This document shows, piece after piece, positions 44,938 to 53,729 of a stretch of 64,000 bases of DNA. Under the pieces are notes generated by a model. It was not told the origin of the DNA. It searched no databases and saw nothing but the letters and a program-made list of their open reading frames with translations. Position 1 is the stretch's first letter. Each line of letters starts with the position of its first letter. The stretch is from Chryseobacterium indoltheticum (GTDB lineage: Bacteria > Bacteroidota > Bacteroidia > Flavobacteriales > Weeksellaceae), in NCBI RefSeq assembly GCF_003815915.1, contig NZ_CP033929.1, positions 3,286,001 to 3,350,000 on the forward strand, written 5' to 3'. Made by a program: the position numbers and the translations under genes.

Positions 44938-45990
44938 TTAAGAAGAAATTTTCGCTCTAAGGTATTGATGTGGAAAAAAAGATTCTTCATTCATTTCAAA
45001 TGAGCCCTGAACTGCCAAATAAGGATTTCGCAAAATCTCTCTCGCTACAAATATAAGATCGGCTTCATTATTTTGTAAAATCTCTTCTGCCTGTTCGGTT
45101 TTTGTTATCAGACCAACCGCTCCTGTTTTCACATTCGCCTGATTTTTCACAGCAGAAGAAAACGGAACCTGGTAACCGTCAAAAACTGAGATTTTTGCTC
45201 CATGAATATTTCCGCCGCTTGATACATCAACCAAATCAACATTGTGATCTTTTAAAATTTTTGCCAACTCTACACTGTCATCAATATCCCAACCGTTTTC
45301 AGCATATTCCGTTCCTGAAATTCTTACAAATAACGCTACGTATTCATTAAGCTCTTCGTTGACGGCATCTACAATTTCCAGTAAAAATCTGATTCTTTTT
45401 TCAAAGCTTCCGCCATATTCATCAGTTCTTACATTAGAAAGTGGTGATAAAAACTGATGAATCAGGTAACCGTGTGCACCGTGAATTTCAACGACATCAA
45501 AACCTGCATTTACTGCTCTTTTTGCTGCATTCTTAAAATTCTGAACCTGTTCCTTTATTTCATCAACCGTCAAAACGTGCGGAATTCTTTCTGTCGGATG
45601 ATACGGAATTGCACTTGGAGCAACTGTTTCCCAGCCTTCCTGCAAAGAGATTTGTTTATTTTCCCACGTAGAACCTTTTCTTCCGGCATGTGCAATCTGA
45701 ATTCCTATTTTGCTGTCTGAATTCTTATGTACAAATTCTACAATTTTCTGGAGTTCAGCAGCCTGTTCGTCATTCCAGATTCCCATGCAGTGATTGGTAA
45801 TTCTGCCTTTGGATTCTACGCCACTCGCTTCCACCACAAGAAGTCCCGTTCCACCTTGAGCACGGCTTCCGTAATGTACAAAATGAAAGTCGTTGGCAAC
45901 ACCGTTTTCGCAAGAGTACATACACATCGGAGACATTACCCAACGGTTTTTAAGCTCTACATTTCTAAATTTTATTGGAGAATATAACAT
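44938..45990 (-). CDS. namA: NADPH dehydrogenase NamA (OYE family, YqjM-like)
   Basis: A 350-residue FMN enzyme that reduces nitro-compounds, quinones and enones with NADPH. The YqjM-type features are KNRWVMSPMCMYSC with the flavin-tuning Cys, EIHGAHGYLIHQFLSPLSNVRTDEYGGSFEKR, HAGRKGS, LFVRISGTEY and FVAREILRNPYLA. Its promoter box TAAATTTG lies 31 bases upstream. It is more distant from the OYE at 3223, which lacks the YqjM-type Cys. Confidence 0.93.
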   Translation of the reverse strand: MLYSPIKFRNVELKNRWVMSPMCMYSCENGVANDFHFVHYGSRAQGGTGLLVVEASGVESKGRITNHCMGIWNDEQAAELQKIVEFVHKNSDSKIGIQIAHAGRKGSTWENKQISLQEGWETVAPSAIPYHPTERIPHVLTVDEIKEQVQNFKNAAKRAVNAGFDVVEIHGAHGYLIHQFLSPLSNVRTDEYGGSFEKRIRFLLEIVDAVNEELNEYVALFVRISGTEYAENGWDIDDSVELAKILKDHNVDLVDVSSGGNIHGAKISVFDGYQVPFSSAVKNQANVKTGAVGLITKTEQAEEILQNNEADLIFVAREILRNPYLAVQGSFEMNEESFFPHQYLRAKISS

Positions 45991-46020
45991 CGAATTTAAT
46001 TTTTCTAAAAGTTAAAATTA

Positions 46021-46028
46021 CAAATTTA
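46021..46028 (-). promoter_or_regulatory. -7 box TAAATTTG of namA
   Basis: Exact consensus 31 bases upstream of the ATG at 45990. Confidence 0.6.
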
Positions 46029-46098
46029 GTATCGTAACAAAGATGTTGCCAGCTTCCTTAAAAAGGGTTACATTTACCGCCCTTTTTAAGGAAATAAA

Positions 46099-46581
46099 AT
46101 GAAAAAAGATATAAAGATCGGTTTCGAGCATTTTACAAGCAAAAATGAACTGACAGAAATAGAAAAAAGCCTTTTTGAAAAAGCAATTCAGGCCAGAGAA
46201 AATGCGTATGCTCCCTATTCCAACTTTTTTGTAGGATGCGCAGTTTTATTGGAAAATGGTGAAATTTATACTGGAAACAACCAGGAAAACGCTGCTTTTC
46301 CTTCCGGGCTTTGTGCAGAAAGAACGGCTCTCTTTTGGATCGGAGCTAACTTTCCGGATCAAAAGATTAAAAAAATATTTATCGTGGGCGGACCAAAAGA
46401 ATTTTCAGAGAAAAACCCACCAATTCCTCCATGTGGAGCTTGCCGACAAAGTATTATAGAATACGAGACAAAGCAAAACGAAAATATTGAGCTTTATTTT
46501 TCCAATTTAAATGATGAGGTGATCAAAGTAACCTCTATAAAAGATTTGCTTCCTTTTTATTTTGACGGAACATTTTTGTAA
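46099..46581 (+). CDS. cdd: Cytidine deaminase
   Basis: A 160-residue zinc enzyme that deaminates cytidine and deoxycytidine to the uridines. The zinc ligands Cys72, Cys112 and Cys115 and the proton shuttle Glu74 lie in CAERTALF and PPCGACRQSI. The substrate motif AYAPYSNFFVGCAVL precedes them. Short homotetrameric type by length. ATG at 46099. Confidence 0.95.
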   Translation: MKKDIKIGFEHFTSKNELTEIEKSLFEKAIQARENAYAPYSNFFVGCAVLLENGEIYTGNNQENAAFPSGLCAERTALFWIGANFPDQKIKKIFIVGGPKEFSEKNPPIPPCGACRQSIIEYETKQNENIELYFSNLNDEVIKVTSIKDLLPFYFDGTFL

Positions 46582-46649
46582 GGTTTGTCACACAAATTAA
46601 TACCGCAGATTTGTGTTTAATAAAATTTAATCTTTCTTTTCAAAAAAAC

Positions 46650-46657
46650 TATATTTG
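46650..46657 (+). promoter_or_regulatory. -7 box TATATTTG of the cobalamin operon
   Basis: Exact consensus directly upstream of the riboswitch, placing the transcription start just before the aptamer. Confidence 0.7.
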
Positions 46658-46663
46658 CAAAAA

Positions 46664-46815
46664 TTTTGGTTTCCAAGAGATTGGAACTAAGAGGGAATTG
46701 GGTGAAAATCCCAAGCTGTCCCCGCAACTGTAAATCGCACTATGATTTTCTACAAAAAAACCACTGCCAAAACGGGAAGGTGTAGCAAAGCGAAAGTCAG
46801 GAGACCTGCCGAAAT
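46664..46815 (+). ncRNA. Cobalamin (AdoCbl-type) riboswitch
   Basis: The conserved B12-box core is clear: GGGAATTGGGTGAAAATCCC, AAGCTGTCCCCGCAACTGTAA, then the variable P7-P9 arms, AAAGTCAGGAGACCTGCC closing the core. The order and lengths match the cobalamin aptamer. Its 3' end is about 48 bases from the ATG of the TonB receptor, and a small hairpin (CTTTC..GAAAG) just before the start could mask initiation, so translational control is likely: B12 binding would shut off receptor synthesis. Confidence 0.93.
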
Positions 46816-46862
46816 TTAACATTAATAATAGAATTGCTTTCGGAGGAAAGGCAGCGTATGAC

Positions 46863-48701
46863 ATGATTTTAAAAAGAGCATTAACCCTACTTTCTGTGTC
46901 TTCTTGCCTGACGATTTATTATAGTCAGGAAAAAGATATTGACACCGTATTTGTATTCGACAATCAGATGAAAAAAGTAAAACTTTTTCATTCTTTAACT
47001 ACTTTATCTGCTGCAGATATTCAAAAAAACTCTTCGAATCTTTCTGAGGTTTTACGATTTCAGTCGCCTGTTTATATTAAAGAAAATGGTCGTGGAGCAG
47101 TTTCTTCACCTTCATTTCGAGGAACAACGGCTCAACAAACAGCTTTTGTATGGAACGGAATCAACATCAATTCTCAGTTTTTGGGACAAGGTGATATCAA
47201 CAATATTGCCCTTTTCGGATACGATCAAATGGAAATAAAATCAGGTGGCGGAAGTGTAATTTACGGAAGCGGTGCCATTGGCGGAAGTATTCATCTGAAT
47301 AACGATCTGAGTTTCAATAAAGGTTTTAATGGATTGTTTAATTCTGAAATTGCATCTTTCGGAACTTATAATAATTTTGCAAAGGCTGCTTTCAGCAATG
47401 ATAAATTCAGTTTTAAAGTTTCAGGAAATTATCTGATCAGCCAAAATGATTATAAAGTTCCTGAGGAAAATTACATCAACAGAAATGGGAAATTCTACAA
47501 CTCAACTTTAAATATCGGTACTTCTTATAAAATTGCAAGCAACCAAACTATTTCCTGGCAAAGTCATTTTTATGATGCAACCCAAAACTATCCTATTTTT
47601 ACAGAAAACGGAAACAAGAGTAAATATGAATCGCAAACGGTAAGAAGTTTACTTTCCTGGGATATCAATAATTCTAAAATTTCAAACAGCTTAAAGGCAG
47701 CTTATACGGAAGATAATTTTCAATATTTCGGAAATTATAATGACTCTTACACAAGTGGCGGAATTAATAAAAATTATATTCTTAAAAACGACTTCAACTA
47801 TTTTATTGATCCCAAATGGAATATCAATTTAATTGGAGAATTTCAGCAAAACCAGGGAGAAGGTTTGGGAACTTCAGGAATTACCGGCAAAGTAAAAAGA
47901 AATGTAGGATCTGCCGCAGGTCTATTGAGATACTTTGCAACACCTAATCTTCGGTTTGAAGCAGGAATTAAGCAAGATTTTGTTGAAGATATCAAGTCGC
48001 CTCTTCTCTACTCTTTCTCAGGAAAATGGAAAGCCAATAATTGGTACAGTCTGAATTTGAATTTCTCTAAAAACTTCAGATTCCCTTCCTTTAACGACTT
48101 GTATTGGACTCCCGGCGGAAACCAGGATCTGCAACCTGAAACATCAATTCAGACCGATATGAACCATGAGTTTAAAGTTGGAGATTTTAAGCTGACTTTG
48201 AGCCCTTATTATATGCGAATCACAGATATGATTCGTTGGCTGGATACCGGTTTGGGATACTATTCGCCATTCAACACTAACAAAGTAGAATCTTATGGTT
48301 TAGAATCACAACTTAGTTATCAAAAGTTGTTTAATGAAGATCATTCAGTAAAGCTTGTAGCGGGCTATACTTATGCGAAATCTATTAACTTGGAAACTCA
48401 GAAGCAGCTTACTTATGTTCCGCTTCATAAGTTTTCATCAAATGTAGATTATCAGTATAAATTTCTACGTGTTTACGCACAGGGAATGTTTAACGGTTTA
48501 ACCTATACAACGTCTGATGAAAGCAAAAAATATGCGATCTACCCGTATTTTGTGATGAATGCAGGTCTTTCAGCAACATTTATGAAAAACTATACTTTAG
48601 GGATAAAGGTGAACAATATTACAGATACTGTCTACGAAACAATGGCGTATTATCCTTTACCTAAAAGAAATTACAGTATAAACGCAACAATAAATTTTTA
48701 A
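46863..48701 (+). CDS. btuB: TonB-dependent receptor, BtuB-like vitamin B12 transporter
   Basis: 612 residues. A signal peptide ends near 21 (IYYSQ), the plug domain covers about 45-150 (LSEVLRFQSPVYIKENGRGAVSSPSFRG, IKSGGGSVIYGSGAIGGSIHL), and the rest is a 22-strand outer-membrane barrel ending KRNYSINATINF with the terminal aromatic Phe. The upstream cobalamin riboswitch, together with a propeller lipoprotein gene directly downstream, identifies the cargo as B12 or a cobinamide-type corrinoid. The short length matches BtuB rather than SusC receptors. Confidence 0.88.
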   Translation: MILKRALTLLSVSSCLTIYYSQEKDIDTVFVFDNQMKKVKLFHSLTTLSAADIQKNSSNLSEVLRFQSPVYIKENGRGAVSSPSFRGTTAQQTAFVWNGININSQFLGQGDINNIALFGYDQMEIKSGGGSVIYGSGAIGGSIHLNNDLSFNKGFNGLFNSEIASFGTYNNFAKAAFSNDKFSFKVSGNYLISQNDYKVPEENYINRNGKFYNSTLNIGTSYKIASNQTISWQSHFYDATQNYPIFTENGNKSKYESQTVRSLLSWDINNSKISNSLKAAYTEDNFQYFGNYNDSYTSGGINKNYILKNDFNYFIDPKWNINLIGEFQQNQGEGLGTSGITGKVKRNVGSAAGLLRYFATPNLRFEAGIKQDFVEDIKSPLLYSFSGKWKANNWYSLNLNFSKNFRFPSFNDLYWTPGGNQDLQPETSIQTDMNHEFKVGDFKLTLSPYYMRITDMIRWLDTGLGYYSPFNTNKVESYGLESQLSYQKLFNEDHSVKLVAGYTYAKSINLETQKQLTYVPLHKFSSNVDYQYKFLRVYAQGMFNGLTYTTSDESKKYAIYPYFVMNAGLSATFMKNYTLGIKVNNITDTVYETMAYYPLPKRNYSINATINF

Positions 48702-48713
48702 ATCAATTATATT

Positions 48714-49763
48714 ATGAAATTAAACAGACTATTACAGTTTATTTTTGGATTCGTCCTGTTATTTTCGATTTCGTGTACATCAGAATACGAAGAGACAATT
48801 CCGGAAATCACTTATCAAAACGGACTTCTTATTACCAATGAAGGTAATTTTGGGTCACCAAATGCAGATGTTACTTTTATTACAAAAGATTTAAGCTTAA
48901 TGCAGAATGACATCTACAAAGCAAACAACAATAAAGAAAACCTTGGTGATGTACTTCAGACAATGATTTTAAACGGAGATAAAGCATATCTTTTGCTTAA
49001 TAACTCAAACAAAATTCAGATTGTAGACCGCTATTCATTTAAAAAAGCAGGAGAAATCACAGCTCAGTTAAACAATCCTCGTTATATGGCGATTGCAAAT
49101 GGAAATCTTTACGTTTCAAATGATAAATACGGCGGAGCAAAATTTGTAAATGTTTATAAATTGTCTGATAATTCTTTTGTAAAGAAAATCGATTTCGCAT
49201 CTACAAGCACCGTTGAGAGAGTAGTTGAAGCAGGAGGAAATATTTTTGTGCAAAATGCTTCGTACGGTTTTGGGAATACCATCACAAAAATCAACACGAC
49301 CACTAATGCAATCGAAGGAACACCGACACCGATGCCAAACGGAGATATCACCAAAACAATTACGTACAACAGCAATGTGTATGTAATTGCTCAGGGAACT
49401 GCTGATTCTTATATTTATCAGATCAACCCAGCGGGAAGTATTGTAAAAACAACCACTCTTACAGGAATTGCTAATGGTACTAACCTTCAGATTGATGGTG
49501 GTAGATTTTACTTCACTTCAAGCAATAAAGTTTATTCTATGGATATGAATGCTACGGCTGCACCTACCAATCCTATTATTACTGCGGTTGATGGTGGAGC
49601 AAACTTTACTCTTTACGGATTCAGCGTTATTGACGGAAGAATCTTCACTTCTGATGTAAAAGGATTTACTCAGCCAAGTGAAATCACCGTGTACACAACC
49701 GGAGGAACTGTTATCAGTAAGTTCACAGCAGGAATGGGAGCTACATCGGTTTATAAAAACTAA
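48714..49763 (+). CDS. Surface beta-propeller lipoprotein, BtuG-like (DUF5074/YncE-type)
   Basis: 349 residues. The lipoprotein signal is MKLNRLLQFIFGFVLLFSISC (lipobox SISC). A seven-bladed-type propeller follows, with repeating units (GLLITNEGNFGSPNADVTFI, NKIQIVDRYSFKKAGEI, NPRYMAIANGNLYVSND, NVYVIAQGTADSYIYQI). It begins 12 bases after the btuB-like gene under the same riboswitch. In Bacteroides the BtuG lipoprotein caps BtuB and binds B12 very tightly; order, fold and regulation agree with that role here, by inference. Confidence 0.82.
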   Translation: MKLNRLLQFIFGFVLLFSISCTSEYEETIPEITYQNGLLITNEGNFGSPNADVTFITKDLSLMQNDIYKANNNKENLGDVLQTMILNGDKAYLLLNNSNKIQIVDRYSFKKAGEITAQLNNPRYMAIANGNLYVSNDKYGGAKFVNVYKLSDNSFVKKIDFASTSTVERVVEAGGNIFVQNASYGFGNTITKINTTTNAIEGTPTPMPNGDITKTITYNSNVYVIAQGTADSYIYQINPAGSIVKTTTLTGIANGTNLQIDGGRFYFTSSNKVYSMDMNATAAPTNPIITAVDGGANFTLYGFSVIDGRIFTSDVKGFTQPSEITVYTTGGTVISKFTAGMGATSVYKN

Positions 49764-49782
49764 TTTCTCATTTTGAAAAATA

Positions 49783-49817
49783 AAAATGCGGTTTCAAAAG
49801 GAAGCCGCATTTTTTGT
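49783..49817 (+). terminator. Terminator of the cobalamin operon
   Basis: A 13-base stem (AAAATGCGGTTTC with GAAGCCGCATTTT, one G:U pair) ending in a T-run. Confidence 0.88.
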
Positions 49818-49870
49818 TTATTGTGTGAAAAAGGCAACAGATAAACCGTTGCTCCAAATTTTTATTTATT

Positions 49871-51292
49871 TTAAACTAAAGTCAAACCCAGTTTCTGAGC
49901 TTCAGCAATCACAAATTTTCTTGCTTCTTCGCTATTATTTCCAATTTCGCCTTCCAGAATTGCTTCTTTTACTTTTTCCTTTAAAATTCCGATTTCTCTT
50001 CCGGGTTTCAAATTGAACATTACCATAATTTCCTCACCCGAAATTGGTGGCTGGAAGTTTCTTACCTGATCTTTCTCCTCAACTTCTTTTATTTTAATGG
50101 CAACATATTGGAAATTCTTTTTAAACTTCTCCTGTTTCTTAGAATTTTTAGTTGTGATATCTGCTTTACAAAGGGTAAACAAATCTTCCATATCTTCTCC
50201 GGCATCAAATAAAAGCCTTCTTAGCGCAGAATCTGAAGCGTCATCAGTAATTAATGCAATCGGACGTGACGAAAGTTTCACCATCTTCTGAACGTACTTC
50301 ATATCAGCATTCAATGGTAATTTTAGTTTTTGAAAAAGCGTTTTCACCATTTTTGAGCCTAAAAATTCGTGCCCATGAAAAGTCCAGCCTGTTCCTTCCA
50401 CGAATTTTTTGGTCGGAGCTTTTCCGATGTCGTGAAGCAAAGCAGCCCAACGAAGCCATAGATTATCTGTATTTTCAGAAATATTATCAACGACTTCCAA
50501 AGTATGGTAAAAATTATCTTTATGGGTTTGTCCTTCTACTTCTTCTACACCTTTCAAATCAATCAATTCAGGAATGATTAATTTCATCAAGCCCGTTTCT
50601 TCCATCAATTTCAAACCAACGGAAGGCTTTTTTGACAACATGATTTTATTAAACTCAACCATGATTCTTTCCATAGAAACAATCTTGATTCTTTCTGCTT
50701 CCTGCTTAATTGCGTTTAAAGAATTTTCTTCAATTGTAAAATTTAAGGTCGAAGCAAAACGAACCGCTCTCATCATTCTCAAAGGATCGTCAGAATATGT
50801 TTGAGCCGGTGCTAAAGGTGTTCTCAGAATTCCTTTTCCTAAATCACCAATTCCATCAAAAGGATCGATTAATTCACCGAAATTATCTTTATTTAAAGAA
50901 ATTGCCATTGCATTGATGGTAAAATCTCTTCTTTTCTGGTCGTCTTCTATTGTTCCGCCTTCCACTTCGGGTTTACGGCTATTTTCGGTATAGCTTTCTT
51001 TTCTTGCGCCTACAAATTCAAGTTCAAGATCTTTGTATCGGATCATCGCTGTTCCGTAGGTTTTAAAAACCGAAACTTTCATTTTCGGATCAATTTCTTT
51101 TCCTACATTTTGAGCAAGCTCAATTCCGCTTTGTTCGGTCACAAAATCAATATCGGTAGACGCTTTTCTTTTCATTAAAAGATCACGCACAAAACCACCA
51201 ACGATGTACACCGACTGATTGTTTGCCGCAGCAACTTCAGAAATAATTTTGAAAAGTTTTAAGTTTTGATTTTGATTGAGGTTGATGAACAT
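49871..51292 (-). CDS. cca: CCA tRNA nucleotidyltransferase with HD domain
   Basis: 473 residues of the class II nucleotidyltransferase family. The head domain has VYIVGGFVRDLLM and the catalytic DID (Asp48, Asp50), then RRDFTINAMAI and the neck motif DPLRMMRAVRFAS. An HD phosphohydrolase-type domain follows (LLHDIGKAPTKK near 286). It adds or repairs the CCA end of tRNAs. Poly(A) polymerases share the fold, but Bacteroidota members of this length are normally CCA enzymes. Promoter box at 51443. Confidence 0.88.
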   Translation of the reverse strand: MFINLNQNQNLKLFKIISEVAAANNQSVYIVGGFVRDLLMKRKASTDIDFVTEQSGIELAQNVGKEIDPKMKVSVFKTYGTAMIRYKDLELEFVGARKESYTENSRKPEVEGGTIEDDQKRRDFTINAMAISLNKDNFGELIDPFDGIGDLGKGILRTPLAPAQTYSDDPLRMMRAVRFASTLNFTIEENSLNAIKQEAERIKIVSMERIMVEFNKIMLSKKPSVGLKLMEETGLMKLIIPELIDLKGVEEVEGQTHKDNFYHTLEVVDNISENTDNLWLRWAALLHDIGKAPTKKFVEGTGWTFHGHEFLGSKMVKTLFQKLKLPLNADMKYVQKMVKLSSRPIALITDDASDSALRRLLFDAGEDMEDLFTLCKADITTKNSKKQEKFKKNFQYVAIKIKEVEEKDQVRNFQPPISGEEIMVMFNLKPGREIGILKEKVKEAILEGEIGNNSEEARKFVIAEAQKLGLTLV

Positions 51293-51442
51293 TTTTTTAA
51301 AGATGTAAGATTTTAGATTTCAGATATTAGACTTACAATTAATTTAAAATTTCCAGTCTTTATCTAATGTAAAACCACTAAAAAATCAGATTTTCAGGTT
51401 TAAAAACTAAATTTCTGACTCCTTAATGGCTATGAAGTTTTG

Positions 51443-51450
51443 CAAAGATA
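51443..51450 (-). promoter_or_regulatory. -7 box TATCTTTG upstream of the CCA enzyme gene
   Basis: Exact consensus, 150 bases upstream of the start codon; implies a long leader. Confidence 0.5.
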
Positions 51451-51465
51451 ATTAAATATAAATTT

Positions 51466-52014
51466 TTATTCTCTAAGAATTTTTATTCTGTTGTCACTCC
51501 AGATCTTTATCACAGAAGAGCCCGAATATTGCGAGACTTTTTCTCTGTCTTCTTCTACTGCAAAATCTACAAGATCAATAATCTCTTTTGAAATATCTGA
51601 AAACTTCAACGGGCTTTTATCTCCACTAAAATTGGCAGAAGTTGACACCAATGGCTTATTTAATTTTGTAATTAATTTTTTACAGAAATCATTTTTCACC
51701 AAACGAATTCCGATGCTTCCGTCTTCTGCAAGAAGTTCTTTGGGTAAACCTTTTGGGTTTTCGTAAACTATCGTTACAGGTTTTTCGCTCAAATCGATAA
51801 TTTCCCACGCCATCTCCGGAACGTCTACCAAATCCTGCAATCTTTTTTCAGTTTCCACCAAAATGATCATCGATTTGTTTTTTTCACGTTTTTTAATCTC
51901 GAAAATCTTGTTAATGGCGTCTATATTTGTTGCGTCACAACCGATTCCCCAGATGGTGTCTGTTGGATATAAAATTGTTCCGCCGGATTTTAATATTTGT
52001 ATTATGTTTTCCAT
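51466..52014 (-). CDS. L-threonylcarbamoyladenylate synthase (TsaC/YrdC/Sua5 family)
   Basis: 182 residues, single YrdC domain. It makes threonylcarbamoyl-AMP from Thr, bicarbonate and ATP for the t6A37 modification of ANN-decoding tRNAs. Motifs are LYPTDTIWGIGCDATN, KKREKNKSMIILV, KPVTIVYENPKGLP, GIRLVKNDFCKKLI and KPLVSTSANFSGD. The short form without a Sua5 C-terminal domain matches TsaC. Confidence 0.93.
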   Translation of the reverse strand: MENIIQILKSGGTILYPTDTIWGIGCDATNIDAINKIFEIKKREKNKSMIILVETEKRLQDLVDVPEMAWEIIDLSEKPVTIVYENPKGLPKELLAEDGSIGIRLVKNDFCKKLITKLNKPLVSTSANFSGDKSPLKFSDISKEIIDLVDFAVEEDREKVSQYSGSSVIKIWSDNRIKILRE

Positions 52015-52023
52015 ATTCAGTAG

Positions 52024-52078
52024 GGGCGGACTTTAGTCCGCCTTCAAAATTAAGCATTCATTCGGCTTTAGCCAAAGC
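52024..52078. repeat. REP palindromes on the 3' side of the RAYT pseudogene
   Basis: A perfect palindrome GGCGGACT-TT-AGTCCGCC near 52025-52042 is followed about 20 bases later by a shorter palindrome, GGCT-TT-AGCC, near 52063-52072. Both share the GGNCT/AGNCC layout of the REP units on the other side of the transposase remnant. Confidence 0.75.
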
Positions 52079-52502
52079 CTATTTAAAATTATATTTATCG
52101 ATAAATTCTTGATATTCGTCTGCAAACGATTTTTTCTTATGATGTATTTCTTGATTCTTAATATAATTTCGAACTGATTCAATCATAGATTCTGACACAG
52201 AAACTGCAAAATATTCATCCTGCCAAGCAAATTTGTCTTTAGTCAATTGATTTTTATTATCCAAAAAGAAGATTCTCCTTTTATAAGTTGTATTATTTTT
52301 TCAATATTTTGATTCGAACCTAAAGAAATTAAACAATGGCAATGATCTGAATAACCATTAATCATATCTAAATAAATTCCTTTGCTAGATGCGTTTTCTT
52401 TTATATGTTTCCAAACCTTCACTCGCACTTCTGTCGAGTTTAAAAATGGAATTCGGTTATAGTAGAAAATACAAGATGAATATAAATTTTAATGAAAGGC
52501 AT
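52079..52502 (-). pseudogene. REP-associated tyrosine transposase (IS200/Y1-like), two frameshifts
   Basis: A single-domain HUH transposase broken by two single-base losses. It starts at ATG 52502 (MPFIKIYIHLVFST); the frame then shifts near 52455 into NRIPFLNSTEVRVKVWKH. The HUH motif HCH stands in GYSDHCHCLISL, followed by IQLIKGESSFW. A second shift near 52255 (a lost T in what would read SFWINKNQL) moves into KNQLTKDKFAWQDEYFAVSVSES, with the catalytic Tyr in VRNYIKNQEIHHKK, and the gene ends DKYNFK at 52079. Joining three frames restores a normal-length RAYT. It is flanked on both sides by REP palindromes. Confidence 0.85.
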
Positions 52503-52538
52503 TTGTGTTGTTTTCACCAAAATTATAAAAATTTTAGA

Positions 52539-52604
52539 TTTTGGCTGAAGCCAATATTGGAATTTAAAACATAAAACGGGCTAAAGCCCGTTCCTATTGA
52601 TATT
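52539..52604. repeat. REP palindromes on the 5' side of the RAYT pseudogene, including copy 2 of the 32-base REP
   Basis: The palindrome TTGGCT-GA-AGCCAA near 52541-52554 is followed by AACGGGCT-AA-AGCCCGTT in the block 52573-52604, which is identical over 32 bases to 15639-15670. Confidence 0.8.
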
Positions 52605-52636
52605 AATTAAGTTCTTTGATAAAGTCTTTTAAATAT

Positions 52637-53140
52637 TTACAACTTCGGCAAATACCTTTCATCCACCACATTCAAATGATGAATATTATGTCCAACAATC
52701 AGTTTCCCGATAGTTTGTGCAGAAATTTGATTACCATTCGCAGTTCCAATATTATTCAAGACTGAAGAATTCATTGTTTCCAATAAAATCTGAGAAGATT
52801 TTCTCACCAATTGATACTCTTCCAATAAAGAATCTAAATTTCTTTCGTTTGCAAAAGAGTTTTGAGCATACAATTCTTCATCAAAACCAGGTAATTCAGA
52901 TTTTTCACCTCTTGCGATAGCCAAAATTCTGTACTGGAAAATTCTTTCGGTATCTGATAAATGAAGAAGAACTTCTTTCAGCGTCCATTTTCCTTCTGCA
53001 TAAGCGAATTTTGATTGTTCTTCTGTTAAAAATGAAAATAAAGAAACGGTTTTCTCGCCCGATTTCTTCAATTCTTCCAACCAGTTTTCAGATGGAATTA
53101 AATCTAAATATCTTTGAATATATTTTTGAAAATCAGTCAT
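52637..53140 (-). CDS. DinB family protein
   Basis: A 167-residue four-helix metal-binding-type protein of the DinB/YfiT superfamily. The pattern KWTLKEVLLHLSDTERIFQYRILAIARGEK carries the first His ligand, and GKLIVGHNIHHLNVVDERYL carries the C-terminal His pair. Members are often thiol-dependent transferases, but the activity here is unknown. Single gene. Confidence 0.88.
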   Translation of the reverse strand: MTDFQKYIQRYLDLIPSENWLEELKKSGEKTVSLFSFLTEEQSKFAYAEGKWTLKEVLLHLSDTERIFQYRILAIARGEKSELPGFDEELYAQNSFANERNLDSLLEEYQLVRKSSQILLETMNSSVLNNIGTANGNQISAQTIGKLIVGHNIHHLNVVDERYLPKL

Positions 53141-53173
53141 AATTTTTAAAATTTAACAATATAGCAGTCTAAC

Positions 53174-53220
53174 AATGTAACAATCATTGGTAAACTGCTA
53201 AATTGATACATTGTTACATT
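53174..53220. repeat. AATGTAACAAT / ATTGTTACATT intergenic inverted repeat
   Basis: Eleven-base arms at 53174-53184 and 53210-53220, between DinB and the GNAT gene; the right arm touches the GNAT stop codon. The same arms occur at 57852 and 57888. Confidence 0.55.
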
Positions 53221-53668
53221 AAATTTTATTTGTCCATTCATAGAAATTCACTTCATCGTAAATTTCGAATCCGCAACTTGGATACAGTTTGTTTCCGATG
53301 TCATTAGATTTTCCTGTTTCAAGGAGAACTCCGCAAGCATCGGTAGATTTTGCTAACCTTTTTGCTTCTTCAATCAATTCTTTAGAAAAGCCATTTCCTC
53401 TGTAGTTTTCATTTACAAAAAGATCATTCAATAGCCAATAACGCTTCATTCTTGTTGATGAAAATAAAGGAAATAACTGAACAAAACCTACTAATTTATC
53501 ATCACTTTCGGCAGCAAAAATTTCGGAATCGTTACGTTCTATTCTTTCTTTTAGAAAATTTTCAGCAGCCTGAATATCAGATTCTTTATGATAAAAAACT
53601 CTGTATTGATCAAACAATTCCGCTAATTGAGATACATCCTGAACTGTAGCTTTTCTTGTATTTTTCAT
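53219..53668 (-). CDS. GNAT family N-acetyltransferase
   Basis: 149 residues with the acetyl-CoA-binding pattern LLNDLFVNENYRGNGFSKELIEEAKRLAK (motif A with RxxGxG/S) and the C-terminal NKLYPSCGFEIYDEVNFYEW. Substrate unknown. ATG at 53668. Confidence 0.88.
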   Translation of the reverse strand: MKNTRKATVQDVSQLAELFDQYRVFYHKESDIQAAENFLKERIERNDSEIFAAESDDKLVGFVQLFPLFSSTRMKRYWLLNDLFVNENYRGNGFSKELIEEAKRLAKSTDACGVLLETGKSNDIGNKLYPSCGFEIYDEVNFYEWTNKI

Positions 53669-53729
53669 GTACGAAATTTAATTAAAAATAAGCATCCACT
53701 ATAAAAAAGGATGCTTAAATTCATTTATT

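Noticed and set aside
46649..46864. 71-codon minus-strand frame across the cobalamin riboswitch
   Set aside because: It is antisense to a highly conserved structured RNA; the open frame is a by-product of the aptamer sequence.
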